Source: Oscarella lobularis
Taxonomy: Eukaryota > Porifera > Homoscleromorpha > Homosclerophorida > Oscarellidae
Length of the DNA: 64,000 nucleotides
Assembly: GCF_947507565.1 (NCBI RefSeq)
Contig: NW_027077201.1
Location: 115,343-179,342 of the forward strand
Direction: 5' to 3'
This document shows, piece by piece, positions 1-10,869 of the stretch. Each line of letters opens with the position of its first letter. The stretch's first letter is position 1. Made by a program: the position numbers and the translations under genes. The notes beneath the pieces were generated by a model. It was given only the letters and a program-made list of their open reading frames with translations, was not told where the DNA came from and made no database searches.

Positions 1-653
1 TGTTGCAGACGTCTGCGCTAAACACAAAAGCCTTGGGAGGCAAGAGCGCCGTCGATGCAAACTTCGCCAGATTCTGGAGATTCTTGAAGTATTTCCTGGA
101 CCGCCTTGTCGAGTTTGTCATCATCACAAATGGAGTAAACATCAGCTCCGATTGGCAGACCGTGATCAATCCTTCTTCGTTTTAAAGTTCGCTGAGACAC
201 TCCAAGAGCCTCTGCTACGCTAACCCACGTGCCAAGGATAAAGTGCAATTAATTGATATCTTCCGGGTTGATGTCTAATCTTGAACGGCCTATAGTTTTT
301 TCGGGCTGTACACATGACGAAAATGAAACATGTTGATCAGTGTTGTCGTGCAACATGGATTCCAGCGTATCCTCTAGTAATGTTTCTTTAGAACGACATT
401 CAGCACGCATATCAGCGATAAGATGCCATAAAGAAGACGATGTACATTGGGAATGTAGTACACCTACAACATCGGAAGTAAGGAATGCCCAAGCAATTAA
501 AGCGCAGCTTCCGCTTTCACCCAAGAGGTGACTGGCTTGCTCCATCTTTCCTAAGGCGGCAGATATAGCAGAAGGGTGACGAGTCAGTAATGCGCGATCG
601 CATTCTCGCAGAGGCGAAGGAAGAGAACTGATGAAGTCGCGAACGTCAGCCAT
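1..653 (-). pseudogene. integrase-type transposase, N-terminal part, broken and running off the left edge
   Basis: The first segment (653-252) starts at ATG 653. It continues in the same frame through a TAA at 251-249 into a helix-turn-helix-like stretch (LGVSQRTLKRRR) and then through a TAG at 20-18 into a run of basic residues. Homologous metazoan 'integrase core domain' transposases have this order: long N-terminus, GTW/VAEALGVS HTH, YSxIxDxxLDxxV linker, then DDE core. I read both stops as lost Gln codons (CAA to TAA, CAG to TAG), since there is no frame change. The DDE core would lie left of the window. The intact relative at 47,912-49,690 belongs to the same broad family. Family membership is from recognised motifs; pseudogene status follows from the two stops. 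Confidence 0.72.
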
Positions 654-771
654 TTTTGCGTGAGGTCGCGCAGGCGCAGTAAGAGAGGCTTATGATAATG
701 GCAATGACGACGACTACGAATAATGATGATGAGAATGATGATGACAAAGAAATAAACTCTTTTGCATGAAA

Positions 772-885
772 ATAAGAACTTGGTCATAAAAAGTGACATT
801 CTGGTTATTAACACTTGATCATAAAAAAGTAACACTTGATCATGAAAAAGTAACACTTAACTAACACTTAATCATAAAAAATGAA
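772..885. repeat. short AT-rich tandem repeat
   Basis: Four or five imperfect copies of a roughly 20-bp unit containing 'aacacttgatcataaaaa' lie upstream of the transposase start. Between 654 and 900 I see nothing else besides (GAT)-rich low complexity. Confidence 0.7.
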
Positions 886-1107
886 TTACGACAGTTTGAC
901 TTTTGTTCCAGTCGGCGTTCTATAAAATAGCGTCATCATTTTTTGATGATGGCGTCATTTTAGGCGATTGGCCGTTAGGCTCGTCTCGTCGGTCTTTACC
1001 TTTGTTTGTTGTTGCCGACGATTTTGATGTCAACGATAATGCTGGCGGTCCGGCGCTTTTACCGATCGTCGACGCCATCGACACGGTAGGTGCGGCCGTA
1101 TTCGCAT

Positions 1108-2402
1108 TCAAGGCTTTCGCCTTTGCGATGTCAACGTCGTCGACGTTTTTGTCGTGGTCGTCTTTTTCGCTTTGCGGATCGTCGTCGAGGTTTTTGCCGT
1201 CGACGAGTTGTTTGCTCCGCTAGGTGCTCCTGCCTTGAAAGGAGGCACCGCAGTTTTGCTCGTACCCAAAGGGCCGCATGCTTCTTCATCATTCTTCTCT
1301 TTCCTTCCTTTGTCCGTCCATCGAAATATTGCCTTTTCGTTTATCGCTGTCGCCTTTTGTATTTTCACCTCCGATTTGTTCTTGAGAGCCGCCATATTGT
1401 TAGCCATTCTCGACCAAACGTCGGCGTGGACCTGGTTTGAAAAGTCGCACACTTTCTCTTTTGCCTGCTCTAAAATCGTAGTGAGGTGGGCCGTTTGAGA
1501 GGCACAATGCTCACGGCATATCTTGACGAGCTTCATTCCGGAATCGGAGAATAGCTCGTCAATACGGGGCTGCGTCTCGGGCGTTATACTTAGCAGCAAA
1601 CATTTGCCCCCCAGCGCAATGCGTCAGGTATTTGTTGGTATCGTTTGAGAAGTTCGAAACGAACCATCCCGCGTTTTGCTGCTGCATAATCCTTGTTCAG
1701 ATCTCGGAACTCGTGTAAAAAATGCTCGGCATGCACCTGGGCATCCGCCTTAGATGTAACGCTCAGCGTGGTTGATGTAACCGTTGCTGGTCGTGCCGAG
1801 GGCATCGTCGTTGGCAAAGTCGTTGGTAGACTCGCCACGGCTAGCGCATTCGATGCAAGCGGAGGCATTTCTGTTTCGGCTGCTATCGTTTGAGGCACAG
1901 CGGATATTTTGACCGTTTGTGCCGATGCACTCGACGCTACTGCTACGTTTGGTATTGCTTTGTTCTTTTTCTTCTCCATTAGATAGAGCTGCTGATACAT
2001 TCTCATCTGCTCTTCTTGTTCTTTCAAAAAGTTCCCCATCCTTGGATCAACGACGGCCTTTTCACGGGCCGACGTTGCCGTGGGTAGGGATATTAACCCT
2101 TGAATAAACGCTTCGTTCGATTCGCATTCGGCTAGCAAATTGTCCTCCATATTGAACGCAGCATTCAAAATGACGTCTTTCGGCGCCGATACGTTTGCGT
2201 CAGAAATGGGGACAGCGTTCAAGCTTTGCGGTATTGTAATGTCAAGCTCAATTTCTTCCTCCTTTTCGAAATGCTCGTCTTGTGGGCCTCTCGGCGGAGA
2301 CGGTGCGAGTGGAGACAAGAGATTATCGTCAGCTGTAAGCGATTCCGCTAAAATCTTCGGCCGATGCAACAAAGGGAAGAAAGTTGACGGCAAACAGGCC
2401 AA
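1108..2402 (-). CDS. hypothetical Ala/Thr-rich protein, interrupted by a G6 homopolymer frame break
   Basis: The segment 2402-1590 reads as a hydrophilic protein with a short coiled-coil-like Glu/Met/Gln stretch (EQEEQMRMYQQLYLMEKKK), a Thr/Ala/Ser/Pro-rich middle, and a short helical tail. It stops just after a G6 run at about 1607-1612. One more G would join it to the next frame (1599-1108), which begins with a helical segment (about 60 residues) and ends in a Thr/Lys-rich tail. A further frame (1223-920) also looks coding (Asp/Lys/Ala-rich), so the true C-terminus is uncertain. No family recognised. An upstream in-frame ORF (2711-2406) contains an almost identical 'SLTADD' motif, indicating a local duplication of about 90 bp. 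It could be the second protein of a transposon; that is a guess. Confidence 0.4.
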
Positions 2403-2440
2403 AAATCAAAGCGAATCGTCGGCTGTAAGCGATCCCGCTA
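2310..2440. repeat. local tandem duplication of about 90 bp
   Basis: The segments around 2325-2350 and 2410-2440 are near-identical (both encode an 'SLTADD' motif on the minus strand). Further upstream, 'gggacaaccct' recurs at 2530-2635. This looks like a degenerated local repeat inside or at the edge of the hypothetical gene. Confidence 0.55.
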
Positions 2441-2997
2441 AAAATGAAAACGTCGAATTGATGATATCTCCGTCCAATTTCAAGTCAAATCTCGTTTTTG
2501 CGTTTGCATGTGAGGAGAGAATTTCCAGTCGGGACAACCCTAGACAAGACAACCCTGAAGAGGGCGCAAAGGCAAAGAACGCCAATGATGAAAAATTGCT
2601 GAACGGGACAATCCTATACGGGACAACCCTGAAGACTCCGCGACGGCAAGCGTCTCTTTGCCAAGGTATGAAAAAATCTTGCAAAGTATTTGTTGTCGTA
2701 GAGGTGGACATATTACTTAAAATGTTTTTTCTGTTGCTAATAAATTTTTTTCTAATTGTAATTTTTATTTTAAATTTTGTTTAGCAGATTTTACAACCTC
2801 CTATTGGAGCCCTTGTCACTGTGAAGCTCCTTCTATCTTTGCCGCCGTAAGCAAACTTAAAATTCATGAAACTAACAAAAACACTTCTTAAAAAAGGAAA
2901 AAATGCGGGTAAGAAAAGATTACAAATAAACTTTTCTATTAATTTTTAAAATATTTTAGCTGGGGGACGTCCCATAATAATTCCATCGGAATACAAC

Positions 2998-3735
2998 ATG
3001 ACAGACTTTAGAGAAGAAAATGCCAAAGAAGTTATCTCGGTGCATGACGACTCTCAGAAAGTCGAGAAAATTATATCCAATTTTCGATGTCTATCGAACG
3101 TTGAGGACAGCGGTATGCGTCGTTATTTAATATTAGGCAATATTCCTCTTACTTTAGCGTCTTTCTTTATGATTTATTGAACCTTCTCTTCCGAGTTCGT
3201 CAATGTTTGAATCGGCCCTTCAATCGTTTCGACTAACAGTCGCAGGTGTTTTTATTGTAGTACACAAAATTATTAAGTATATTTACAATTGATTAGAATC
3301 TAAGATGCCAAGAACGTCGAGCGATACGGCGGAACCCAATCTACCTGCAAAATCGAAAGAGACAAAGCGTCGTCAAGAAGAAAGAGCACGACGACGACTT
3401 AAAAAGAATGGAATATTTAAAGCGTTTGAATTAGAGTGACGAGAGCAGTAGCAAAGACGTCGACAACGACAACTTGGACGAGGTGGCGAAGACGGATCTT
3501 CACGAAGAATCGGTCAGGAAAAGGCGTGTGAAACGTCCGGAAAACGTCGACAACTCAAAAAAGAAGAAATAAGGACGTCCTTCCAAATGGGGTTTCGACG
3601 ACACAAGCAGCAGCGACAAAGAAGACGAGGTGGCAAAGACGAATCTTCTTCTCAAATTTAAAAGAAAAAGGCGTGCAAAAAAAACTTACTCAAGAAATAG
3701 ACTCAACAGTGTTTAATCTCTCAGCAAAGCACCAA
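2998..3735 (+). pseudogene. hypothetical charged nuclear-type protein, decayed
   Basis: A possible first exon (ATG 2998 to a GT near 3112) encodes a short charged segment. A second block from ATG 3305 encodes about 44 residues rich in Lys/Arg/Glu, then shifts one frame into an acidic/basic stretch (Ser/Asp runs followed by RKRR). An in-frame TAA after a Lys4 run interrupts it. The motif 'DEVAKT' followed by a KRKRR-like basic patch occurs twice, so there is an internal degenerate repeat. Basic patches resemble nuclear localisation signals. No known domain was recognised. The stop, the frame change and the short length make this a remnant at best. Confidence 0.35.
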
Positions 3736-4593
3736 ACCCTTGAGCAGATTACACATGGACTCGCTCATTTCGTCCCACACTTCAATACACTCAAGAAAAG
3801 CAAAGTGCACCGGAGGGAAACCTATCATCGATTCGAACGTCGACTCGTACCATATAGAGTACTTGTAAGGATATTTGCTTAGCATATGCGTTCGCTGGCA
3901 ACTTCCAAAAACATGCAGTAAAAGGGTTGCCACATCCAGTTAATTTTGGCAAACAATTAGCGAAAGGCTAATTTTTCTAGGTTTTTAGGCATTTAGACGA
4001 ACATTTTGTGTACTTAATTTAACATTGCTTGCGGAACGATGTCAAAGCATTTGAAGAATTTAATAGTCACACAGAAAGCGACAAAAAATGTTGAGAGCAA
4101 GAAGAATGTTGAGAGTTGCCAACATTTATTTAGTAAACTAGCAAAACCGACAGCAAAGACGACAATAACGACGACCAGTTTAGCTTTAGCAACAGCATTA
4201 GCAACATTAACGATATTAGCCACCACGGCAATGTTATCTACCAAGTGACGGCGTTAGGAATCTCAAGTACAACCCCAAAGAAGGGGAGAGTAAAGTAAAC
4301 GTGTTTCCGGAAAAATCAGAAATGCCGCAAGGAAACCGCAGGTTCCAGAGACGGCAACAAAAAATATAAAAAAATCGGTCCTTTGCAACGCTTTGAAACG
4401 ACTGTAGTTGTTTTAAAGTGGAGAGCTCAGTTTTAAAGTAGGCAAGACTATTTAACAAAGTAATATCTTCTTTTTTCGAAGTCAAAATCGACCACGTAAG
4501 AACGTGATTAAATTACAGATAACCTTTGCTAATACGTGACTTTCACACGTTGCACTAGCTGTGTTTTATGGCGCTACAAGAGTGTCAAAATGA

Positions 4594-4815
4594 TTTGGGA
4601 TTAGGAATCGGGATTCGAGATCGGGATTTGGGATGATTAAGAATCGGAAATCGAGAAAGGGATTCGGGATTTGGAATCGGGAATCGGTAGCGGGATTCGG
4701 TATCAGGATTTGGGATTAGGAATCGGGATAAGGTATTCGGTTTTGGGATTACGAATCGGGATTCAGGATCGGGAATCAAGATCGGGAATCGGGATGGGGA
4801 TTTGGGATTAGGAAT
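4594..4815. repeat. minisatellite of GGGATT/GGAATC units
   Basis: About 220 bp made of variants of 'gggattcgggatttgggaat' in changing order (hexamer-based, GGGATT, GGAATC, CGGGAT). Minus-strand translation gives a low-complexity Pro/Asn/Ser/Arg repeat, which I treat as a shadow. The neighbouring stretch 3740-4590 has no recognised gene. Confidence 0.85.
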
Positions 4816-4983
4816 GCGCTACGCGGGACAGGATGACGCTTTCGACAAGGTTTTACAGGAAGCTTTTCGTAGCGTTATTAATCTTGAACAAGCTCAAAGA
4901 AGTGGTTTCTTCTCAGAATTATTTTTGTTGCTTTGCTAGTATCTTGCCCTTAATCCTTAGGAAAGTTTAAGCTTAGGCAGCGT

Positions 4984-6530
4984 TTGAATGCAGATGCAAA
5001 CGCGAGAGGTTCGTTTGACGGCACTTGTGCGCGTCGAGGACATACGTTGTACTGTGGCTTTGAAGCAGTAATTTTTTCACGACGTCGCTGCCGTCATCAA
5101 TTTCAGGGAATTCATGCAGAGGACAGGCAAGGGAAACAAGAGTCGGTGTCGTCATATAGTTCGCGGTTTCGTAATGTGCTATTAAAACTGCAGAGTATCG
5201 ATGGATATGCGCATTCGGCGGCCGCTATCGTCCTCTGGTACACCGAAGGACAGAGGTCAGAATTACAAGCGGAGCTAGAGCGTTACGCTACGGAAACTCA
5301 CGCAGAGGTTGTAAATCGGCAGAGAAAGCAGAACGAATTTGGAAGCGACAGCACGGTTCGAAGATTGGGAGAGCAGAAGGCTACCCGATCGTTGCTACGA
5401 CGCTACCGGAATCTAAGAAACGCGACGACTGTCTACGCCAGATGGAGCAACAAGGAAAAGTTATTCAGCTTTTGCAGAAGACGATGGAATCACCCGTCGT
5501 CGCAGCTCTCGCTACCACGACACCCGACGCTAGGCAGGGACCTCGGCCAGTGGGACCGTGTTTCTATTGCAAAAGAGCCTAGCCACACAATTTCGGAATG
5601 TGCGAAGAGGCTGGCGAAGGAAGCAGGAGTGGCAGTGTGAGGCGGCTTCGCTAAACATACAAATTCTTTGTTCTCAGTGAATGCACCGTACTCACCCGCC
5701 CCGTATGGCGTTCCTGGGTATCCCATGCCGATGTCAGGCGCCCCATCGTAGCCTGTCTTCCAGCTTAGCAAGCCTGGACGCCAGGATACTCACCTGTCCA
5801 ACCTCCTCAGTACGCCCCATCGCAACTGTGGTATCCGTGTCAAAATCCGAATCCTCTGCCTCAGTATGGCTATCCAAACACACAGATGATGCCGAATGGG
5901 GGTAGCCTCTAGCGCAGTATCAAACGCAATCTAGTCCTCCAGCGACGCAAGTTATGCAGGGTCCCGTGATGCAAACTAAACAGTAACCGATGCCCACCTT
6001 GGAACCACAGGTAAATACCAGTGGAGGTGAACAACCGATGGCCACGCCAGCAACGCAACCCTATCAGCCTCGACAAAATCAACTTTGAAGTGGATCTCAC
6101 GTCTTCAATGCCTTAACCGGTCGAGAAATTACCAGCAATGGATATTTGGGCGCCGGTGATAACACGCGTTGTCGAGAGAGATTATCCGACGCCCTGTGTT
6201 CTTGACTCTGTAGCAGGTACGTCTGTCGTTTCTAAAGAATTCTTTGAGCGAATCGGAAAGGAGATAAAGAAGGCAAACGGTAGCGGAATGAGCGTGCTAG
6301 GAACAGATGATTTGGAGTTTGCGATCGGCCCTATTCGCATCGTACATCCACTAGAAGTTGTTGAGAATTTCCTGTTTCCCGTTTTGCCTGGGAACGACTT
6401 CCTGAGGAGGAGAGGCATTCGACTAGATTTCGAGACTGGATCGGTGGAAGTGAGGAGCCCGTCTGGAGAACGAATTTCGTGCGTTTGCTCAAAGTGTATC
6501 AAGAGGATGGCGTGGAGGGCAGGAAAATAA
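4984..6530 (+). pseudogene. Ty3/gypsy-like gag-protease relic
   Basis: From about 5110 a retrotransposon-gag-like helical region (SYSSRFRNVLLKL...) is followed, after frame changes, by a CCHC zinc knuckle near 5550-5610 (C-x2-C then H-x4-C, with a stop inside) and a Pro/Tyr/Gly/Gln-rich linker at about 5690-5900. A retroviral-type aspartic protease follows in one clean frame from 6138 to 6530. The protease has the flap/C-terminal signature 'PGNDFLRRRGIRLDF'. Its active-site loop reads LDSVAGTS where the family has LDSGAG, so the catalytic Gly is replaced by Val and the enzyme is expected to be dead. No reverse transcriptase follows. Multiple frame changes between gag and protease show decay. 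Confidence 0.65.
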
Positions 6531-6797
6531 AACGCAGCCGATGTCAGAAGAGTTTGCGCAGTTACGTCGCAAGTTGTTGAGAATTTCCCGTTTCCCGTTT
6601 TGCCTGGGAAGGACTTCCTGAGGAGGAGAGGCATTCGACTAGACTTCGATTCGAGACTGGATCGGTGGAAGTGAGGAGCCCGTCTGGAGAACGAATTTCG
6701 TGCGTTTGCTCAAAGTGTATCTAGAGGATGGCGTGGAGGACAGGAAAATATAACGCAGCCGATGTCAGAAGAGTTTGCGCAGTTACGCTGCCTGTCA
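6361..6797. repeat. 216-bp direct tandem duplication of the protease 3' end
   Basis: The segment starting 'ttgagaatttcc' at 6361 recurs from 6577 with about 95% identity, through 'gccgatgtcagaagagtttg'. Copy 1 is 216 bp and copy 2 about 220 bp. The second copy repeats the protease C-terminal coding sequence with a small indel, so it is a post-insertion duplication. Confidence 0.9.
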
Positions 6798-6939
6798 GCA
6801 GGACTTAGGTCATCGTGAGGGCAGAGGTAGCTGAGCCTAAGGTTCCTATAAGGAACCCAGCCTGGAGACCAAGTGGGCTTATATCAATCGGTGCTCACGT
6901 ACATTGTGCTCGCGCGTGGAGCGTGTTAATTAAGGTAGG

Positions 6940-7205
6940 ACCAATTTTTTGGTCCCTGGACTATGCACTTTTCTGGCATAAAACCAGATGACACTTTTTA
7001 TGCTAAAAAGTGGTCCCGGGCCACTTTTTATGCCAAAATAAGTGGCCCCGGACCACTTTTCAAAAAGTGCCCAGGAGCATAAAACTTGGCCCTGGACCAC
7101 TTTTATAGCATGAAAAGTTCATAAAAAGAGCCCCACCTTTTATAGCATGAAAAGTGTCCCGGGGCCACTTCTCTGGCCGGACCAATTTTTTCATGACAGG
7201 TTTAC
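6940..7205. repeat. self-complementary GGTCC/CCACTTTT repeat cluster, copy 1
   Basis: Alternating direct and inverted short units ('ggaccacttttt', 'aaaagtggtccc', 'tatagcatgaaaagt') run between 'ggaccaattttttggtcc' (a palindrome) and 'ggaccaattttttcatgaca'. Related clusters occur at 26,265-26,435 and 27,897-28,034, the last also ending in a 'TTTTT-n-TCGTGACAGGT' motif. It may be a foldback-type non-coding element. Confidence 0.6.
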
Positions 7206-7537
7206 CGAGCACTTAATTCTGCTCTTAGTTGATTTTTCAACAAACTCAAACAGAGGAATGCATTCGATTGCTACACATACGTGCAATACATTCAAAGTCG
7301 TTGTCACGCCTCCTACCTAATACGATTCTGGCCCATCAATTGACAATTAATTTAGTCCTGTTTTACAGGTCCAATTGGTTGGTTCGAAAACATTTTTTAC
7401 CTGTGCGCCGTGGGTCTTAACCACTCGACTAGCATGTATTATAAGTGCCGCTCGCCTTCTATCTGGCCGAAAATCAAAGCTTTTTGTAATATTGGAATTG
7501 AACCAAAACAATAAACCCCGTTACCATAACTCACTAT

Positions 7538-7610
7538 TGCCCAGGATTGGCCTTGAACCAACAATCTGAACATTTTCAGTGTTACGCTCAACCAATTAAA
7601 CTGCCTATGC
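7538..7610 (-). tRNA. trnF: mitochondrial-type tRNA-Phe (GAA) within the NUMT
   Basis: The 73-nt minus-strand sequence folds as a cloverleaf: acceptor GCATAGG / CCTGGGC (one A-G mismatch), D-stem GTTT/GAGC, anticodon stem AACA/TGTT around loop CTGAAAA (anticodon GAA), and T-stem GTTGG/CCAAT with loop TTCAAGG. The anticodon and the neighbouring cox3 identify it as mitochondrial. As a nuclear copy it is presumably silent. Confidence 0.7.
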
Positions 7611-7689
7611 TATAGTTTATTTCTCTATCACTTAACTAATTATTTCCACTTTATTAACGAGGGTTAGTGGTCGTCCATAGAAAGGGTAC

Positions 7690-7972
7690 CTTTTTTTTAC
7701 TCCCCATTAATATATGCAAACATAAAGAAACAATCAATCTACATCCACAAAATTTCAATATCAGGCTGAGGCCTCAAATCCGAAGTGATTTTGTCGGGTT
7801 AATTGGTATGCTATCAATGTTACTAAAAATACCAATAAAAATGCTGTTCCGATTATTACAGGGGACCAGGAAAGCCTGTGGCTACAAAGAAAGTTGAACC
7901 ATATACTGAGCCTGATATATCAAAAGGAGCCTCATAATACTCAATTCCTTGTAAACTTGTAAATAATATACC
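7690..7972 (-). pseudogene. cox3: mitochondrial cytochrome c oxidase subunit III fragment (NUMT)
   Basis: Reading 7972 to about 7690 gives the conserved COX3 C-terminal region: a 'GIEYYEAPF' segment, '[13 protein letters not shown]', 'IIGTAFLLVF', and 'QNHFGFEASAWYW' (Trp from TGA). A one-base deletion near 7860 after 'GFPGP' shifts the frame. Further substitutions near the end remove the usual IYWWGS terminus. In mitochondria this is a membrane subunit of complex IV. Here it cannot be expressed with the nuclear code because of TGA codons and the frameshift. Confidence 0.85.
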
Positions 7973-7984
7973 TAGTGGCCGCAA

Positions 7985-8525
7985 TAGATTAGCCATATCG
8001 AGAGCTACCGGATCGCCACGCTCCTCGACAACAAACCTCAGCGCGTGCAGGTTCGTACCCTCCTCTTCAACATGGGGGAGCGTGCAGAATAGCTCTTTCG
8101 TTCAACCCGCTCGTGCTACAGATCGCAAATCGGACCGAAATTACCAGCAGCAGCCGTCGGAAAAGCCGACCTCAAAGGCCGCGCCATGTCGGTGGTGAGG
8201 GAACTCCTCTCACACCCGCGTGCGAATTGTCCCGCTTCGACCAAAGAATCTGCCAAGTGCCACAAGCGAAAGAACTACCCTCGCGTCTGCCGCAGTACTC
8301 AAGCGCCAGCTGTCCGCGAAGTGACTCAATCGGCTGATCAACTTAACGAAGACCAAACTGCAGACTTCGGCGGTGTATTCCTGGGAGAACTCTCAGAAGA
8401 AGAAACTACGGCACGCGACACCGTGGCTCGTTCCTCTACGCATCGGCCCCGTTCCGGTCGTCTTCAAAATCGATACGGGCGCAGACGTCACGGCAAAACC
8501 CTAATCGTTATATCAAATGGCGTTT
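7985..8525 (+). pseudogene. second Ty3/gypsy gag-protease fragment
   Basis: A gag N-terminal piece ('[20 protein letters not shown]') near 8015-8085 is followed by a double zinc-knuckle region around 8180-8290 (H-x4-C and C-x2-C, then C) and a protease active site 'VFKIDTGADVT' at about 8460-8500. It stops with TAA soon after. The pieces sit in different frames, so there are several indels, and the gag core is missing between them. This differs from the relic at 5.0-6.5 kb (DTGAD rather than DSxAG type), so two gypsy lineages are present. It abuts the NUMT directly. Confidence 0.65.
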
Positions 8526-8691
8526 CGCGTGCCGCTTTTGAAATCTTTTCCTCCGCTTTGGGCTATGCCCTCACAGTTATTGGCAAAGTTCACGACGCCC
8601 TTCATTGCGTAGATCGCACGGGTTTCTCATAGCGATCACCCAGGGTTCTGCCCAGGTTTTTTTTTGTATGGGTGATAAGTGATGGGGGTTT

Positions 8692-8706
8692 GGGGGCGAA
8701 GCCCCC
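8692..8706. other. GC hairpin in the hAT 3' flank
   Basis: Perfect GGGGGC-GAA-GCCCCC hairpin in otherwise AT-rich sequence between the gypsy fragment and the hAT gene. Role unknown; it could be part of the hAT subterminal region. Confidence 0.5.
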
Positions 8707-8795
8707 TAAAAATATTTGGGGGCGTGGTTTTTACGGATTAATTTTGACGCCATTTTTCACAGTTATTTTAACAATCCAAACGCTCATCGACATGC

Positions 8796-10765
8796 TTTAT
8801 TTTACGGAAAGTCTGCGATTCTTGTTTAGAGCCCACAGTTAAGCAGCATCTTTTACGGGAAAATGTTCCAAAGAAGGACCGTTTACGGCAATTCTTAGCA
8901 GTGCGTCCAGGGTTCTTTCGCTCATTCGATTTCGTATATCCGTTTTTATCAAGTTGAGTCTTGAGAGAAAGTGCGCTCAACACTCGCTGTGTGCATCGGA
9001 ATAACTCTGCAAATGCATGCTATTTATGAAAGCTTGGGAAACATTCTTTTGGTTGATAAGTCACCGCATAGATTGTCCAGAACTTCTTTGCAAGTGTATG
9101 CCGGCGATTCTCTCCTTTTTATCGCTAGACGCTCCTTGTCACTTGACCATTCCTCAAGGGTTTCCTCAAGAGATTCGTCTGCGTCAGAAGGATAAAAATG
9201 AGTGAAAAGCTTTTCTATTTCACGGTTGCCGTACTCGGCAAACTCTTCTCCAGAATCAGGCAATGGCAACGCATCCGGATTGAAGACGGTAAAGGACGTT
9301 ATTACTCCTTCATCTTCAAATCTTTTTTTGATGTTACAGAGCAGGCTGGAGAGATAAGGTGTTTTGATGTTATTTGTGAAAGTCATTTCATTGTCATTTG
9401 GGTCACGTGTAATGACGATCCCCGATGACTTCAGTTTCTCCAGAAATTCCGGCAACTGGCGAAGATGCATACCGTCGACAGTTTTTAGTCGCGTAAGAGC
9501 CTCCTTCGTCAACAAAAGCGCTCCTGGAATACTGCTATAATCGCAGTGTTGATGTTGAAATATTTTTGAGAGGCGCAAAACGTGCGGCAAAGCACCGCAC
9601 ATTAAGAGCATGGTCGTTATAAACTTGTGCTTTGTTATCATTGCGTTGATGCCCAAAGCTCTATCGTCGTGTCTCTCCTGCGCCTCTCGCTGGAGACTGA
9701 CGCTGACAGATGCAAAGCATGCTTTAAGACGGCTGACACTTCGCTCGATGCTCAGCCATCTTGTTGCGCAAGGTGCAACCATTTTTCCCTTTTCATGAAG
9801 CAGCACCTGGATTGCTTCCAACCCTGCCGTCCTAACGGCACTATTGTCAAAGAAATCAAAAATCTGACGAAGAATATTGTCAAATGCGTTGACGTATGGC
9901 ACTGCCTTTGATGCCTGAGTTGATGCAAGATTCAGTCTGTGTGCCGCACAGTGGACTCCAACAGCAGATGGAAACGTGCGTTTTAGCCTAGCGACGACAC
10001 CGTTTCTGCAATCAACCATTGTCGATGCACCGTCTGTTCCAATTCCTCTAAGTCTGCTACGGTCTACGCCCGAAACCTCAATAAACTCTTTGATGCGACG
10101 TGTAATGGTTTTGGCTCTTGCTCTAATGCAGCTATTCCCGCCAGCAGCAGCGCTCTCAACTTCGGGTTGCAATAAGTCCACTGCTTTTAAGAAAGTGCAT
10201 TTGAGTTCTCCTGTAGCATTATCAATGTAGCGACCGTGAATTGCCAGCTCCTCTTGCGTAGTGCAATCCGTTGTCTCGTCAAACATTAAAGCAAAATGCT
10301 CAGAATCTTTCAATTCGTCGAGAGATCTTTTTTCAAGGAGCTCAGATATGGCGTAAAGCATCTCTTGTATCGATTTGTGACTGGTGTAGATAGCATTTCG
10401 AGCTACTCTAATCTTGCTTTTAATTTCTACTCCCAACCACGAAGCCAGATCTAGGATCAGTTCAAAATTGGTAGTGTGAGCCAAACGCCGCTTAGCAATG
10501 AAATAGAGACAACCAATTGCTTGCTCGATTCCTTCAGCAGGAACAACAGGATTGATAGCAGACACAACGTTTGGCTTGGAAGCGAGACGCTCCAACCTCA
10601 CACACGTGATGTGTGACTCGCATTTTTTGTGTCTAATTATACTTTCAAGCCGCAATCGCGTACAGGGCATTTTAATCCACGATTCGTGCTTGTATGGCCT
10701 AGCTCCAGAGCAGTGCTTCTGGCAAATCCTACACGTAATGCCCCTTGTAGATTGATCGTACTTAA
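8796..10765 (-). pseudogene. hAT-superfamily transposase (TTF zinc finger/DUF4371-like), 3' portion
   Basis: From 10,765 down the protein shows a zinc-finger segment (C-x2-C ... H-x4-C around 'CRICQKHC' and 'RHKKCESH'), a DDE-core start 'ALMFDETTDCTTQEELAIHGRY', 'IGTDGASTMVDCRNGV' and 'VHCAAHRLNLA' (typical hAT/ZNF862-like core), an Arg-Trp-Leu motif 'ATRWLSIE', and the hAT C-terminal dimerisation motif 'HTASVERTFSQ' then 'IKTDIRNRMSERTLDALL'. A TAA at 9026-9024 replaces a Lys codon just before the dimerisation domain. A frameshift near 8960 and another in-frame stop follow. Upstream, the coding frame continues at 22,810-22,578 across an 11.8-kb insertion. Confidence 0.85.
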
Positions 10766-10783
10766 CCCTTTCGCTGAAAAAAA
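10766..10783 (+). repeat. left terminal inverted repeat of the 11.8-kb insertion
   Basis: 18 bp exactly complementary to the right end at 22,560-22,577, next to TTAA; similarity continues weakly ('GTTTAA') for about 12 bp more. Confidence 0.85.
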
Positions 10784-10869
10784 TGTTTAAACAGCAAACT
10801 GCGCTAGGCAATAAAAAATCAAGTACTATAACAAGTACACAACAAAGAAAACGTACCAAATAACACAAA

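Larger units (their letters stand above)
7215..7972 (-). other. nuclear mitochondrial DNA insertion (NUMT)
   Basis: On the minus strand, a cox3 3' fragment is followed by a tRNA-Phe and further tRNA-like sequence. This is an AT-rich mitochondrial gene cluster unlike its flanks. cox3 reads through only if TGA is Trp, as in most animal mitochondrial codes. The right junction is sharp at about 7972, where gypsy-like sequence starts. The left junction, near 7215, is less certain. Sequence between 7215 and 7530 probably holds one or two more degraded tRNAs that I could not fold with confidence. Confidence 0.8.

Noticed and set aside
1-653. Possible alternative nuclear code with TAA/TAG as Gln
   Set aside because: Other genes in the window (for example the integrase ending at TAA 49,690) behave normally, and the stops are limited to decaying genes.
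903-1223. 106-codon plus-strand ORF
   Set aside because: Antisense to the more plausible minus-strand coding frame; hydrophobic shadow composition.
4585-4779. Minus ORF with Pro/Asn/Ser/Arg repeats
   Set aside because: Translation of the GGGATT minisatellite.
7215-7430. Further mitochondrial tRNAs in the NUMT
   Set aside because: Sequence is tRNA-like but no convincing cloverleaf or anticodon could be assigned.
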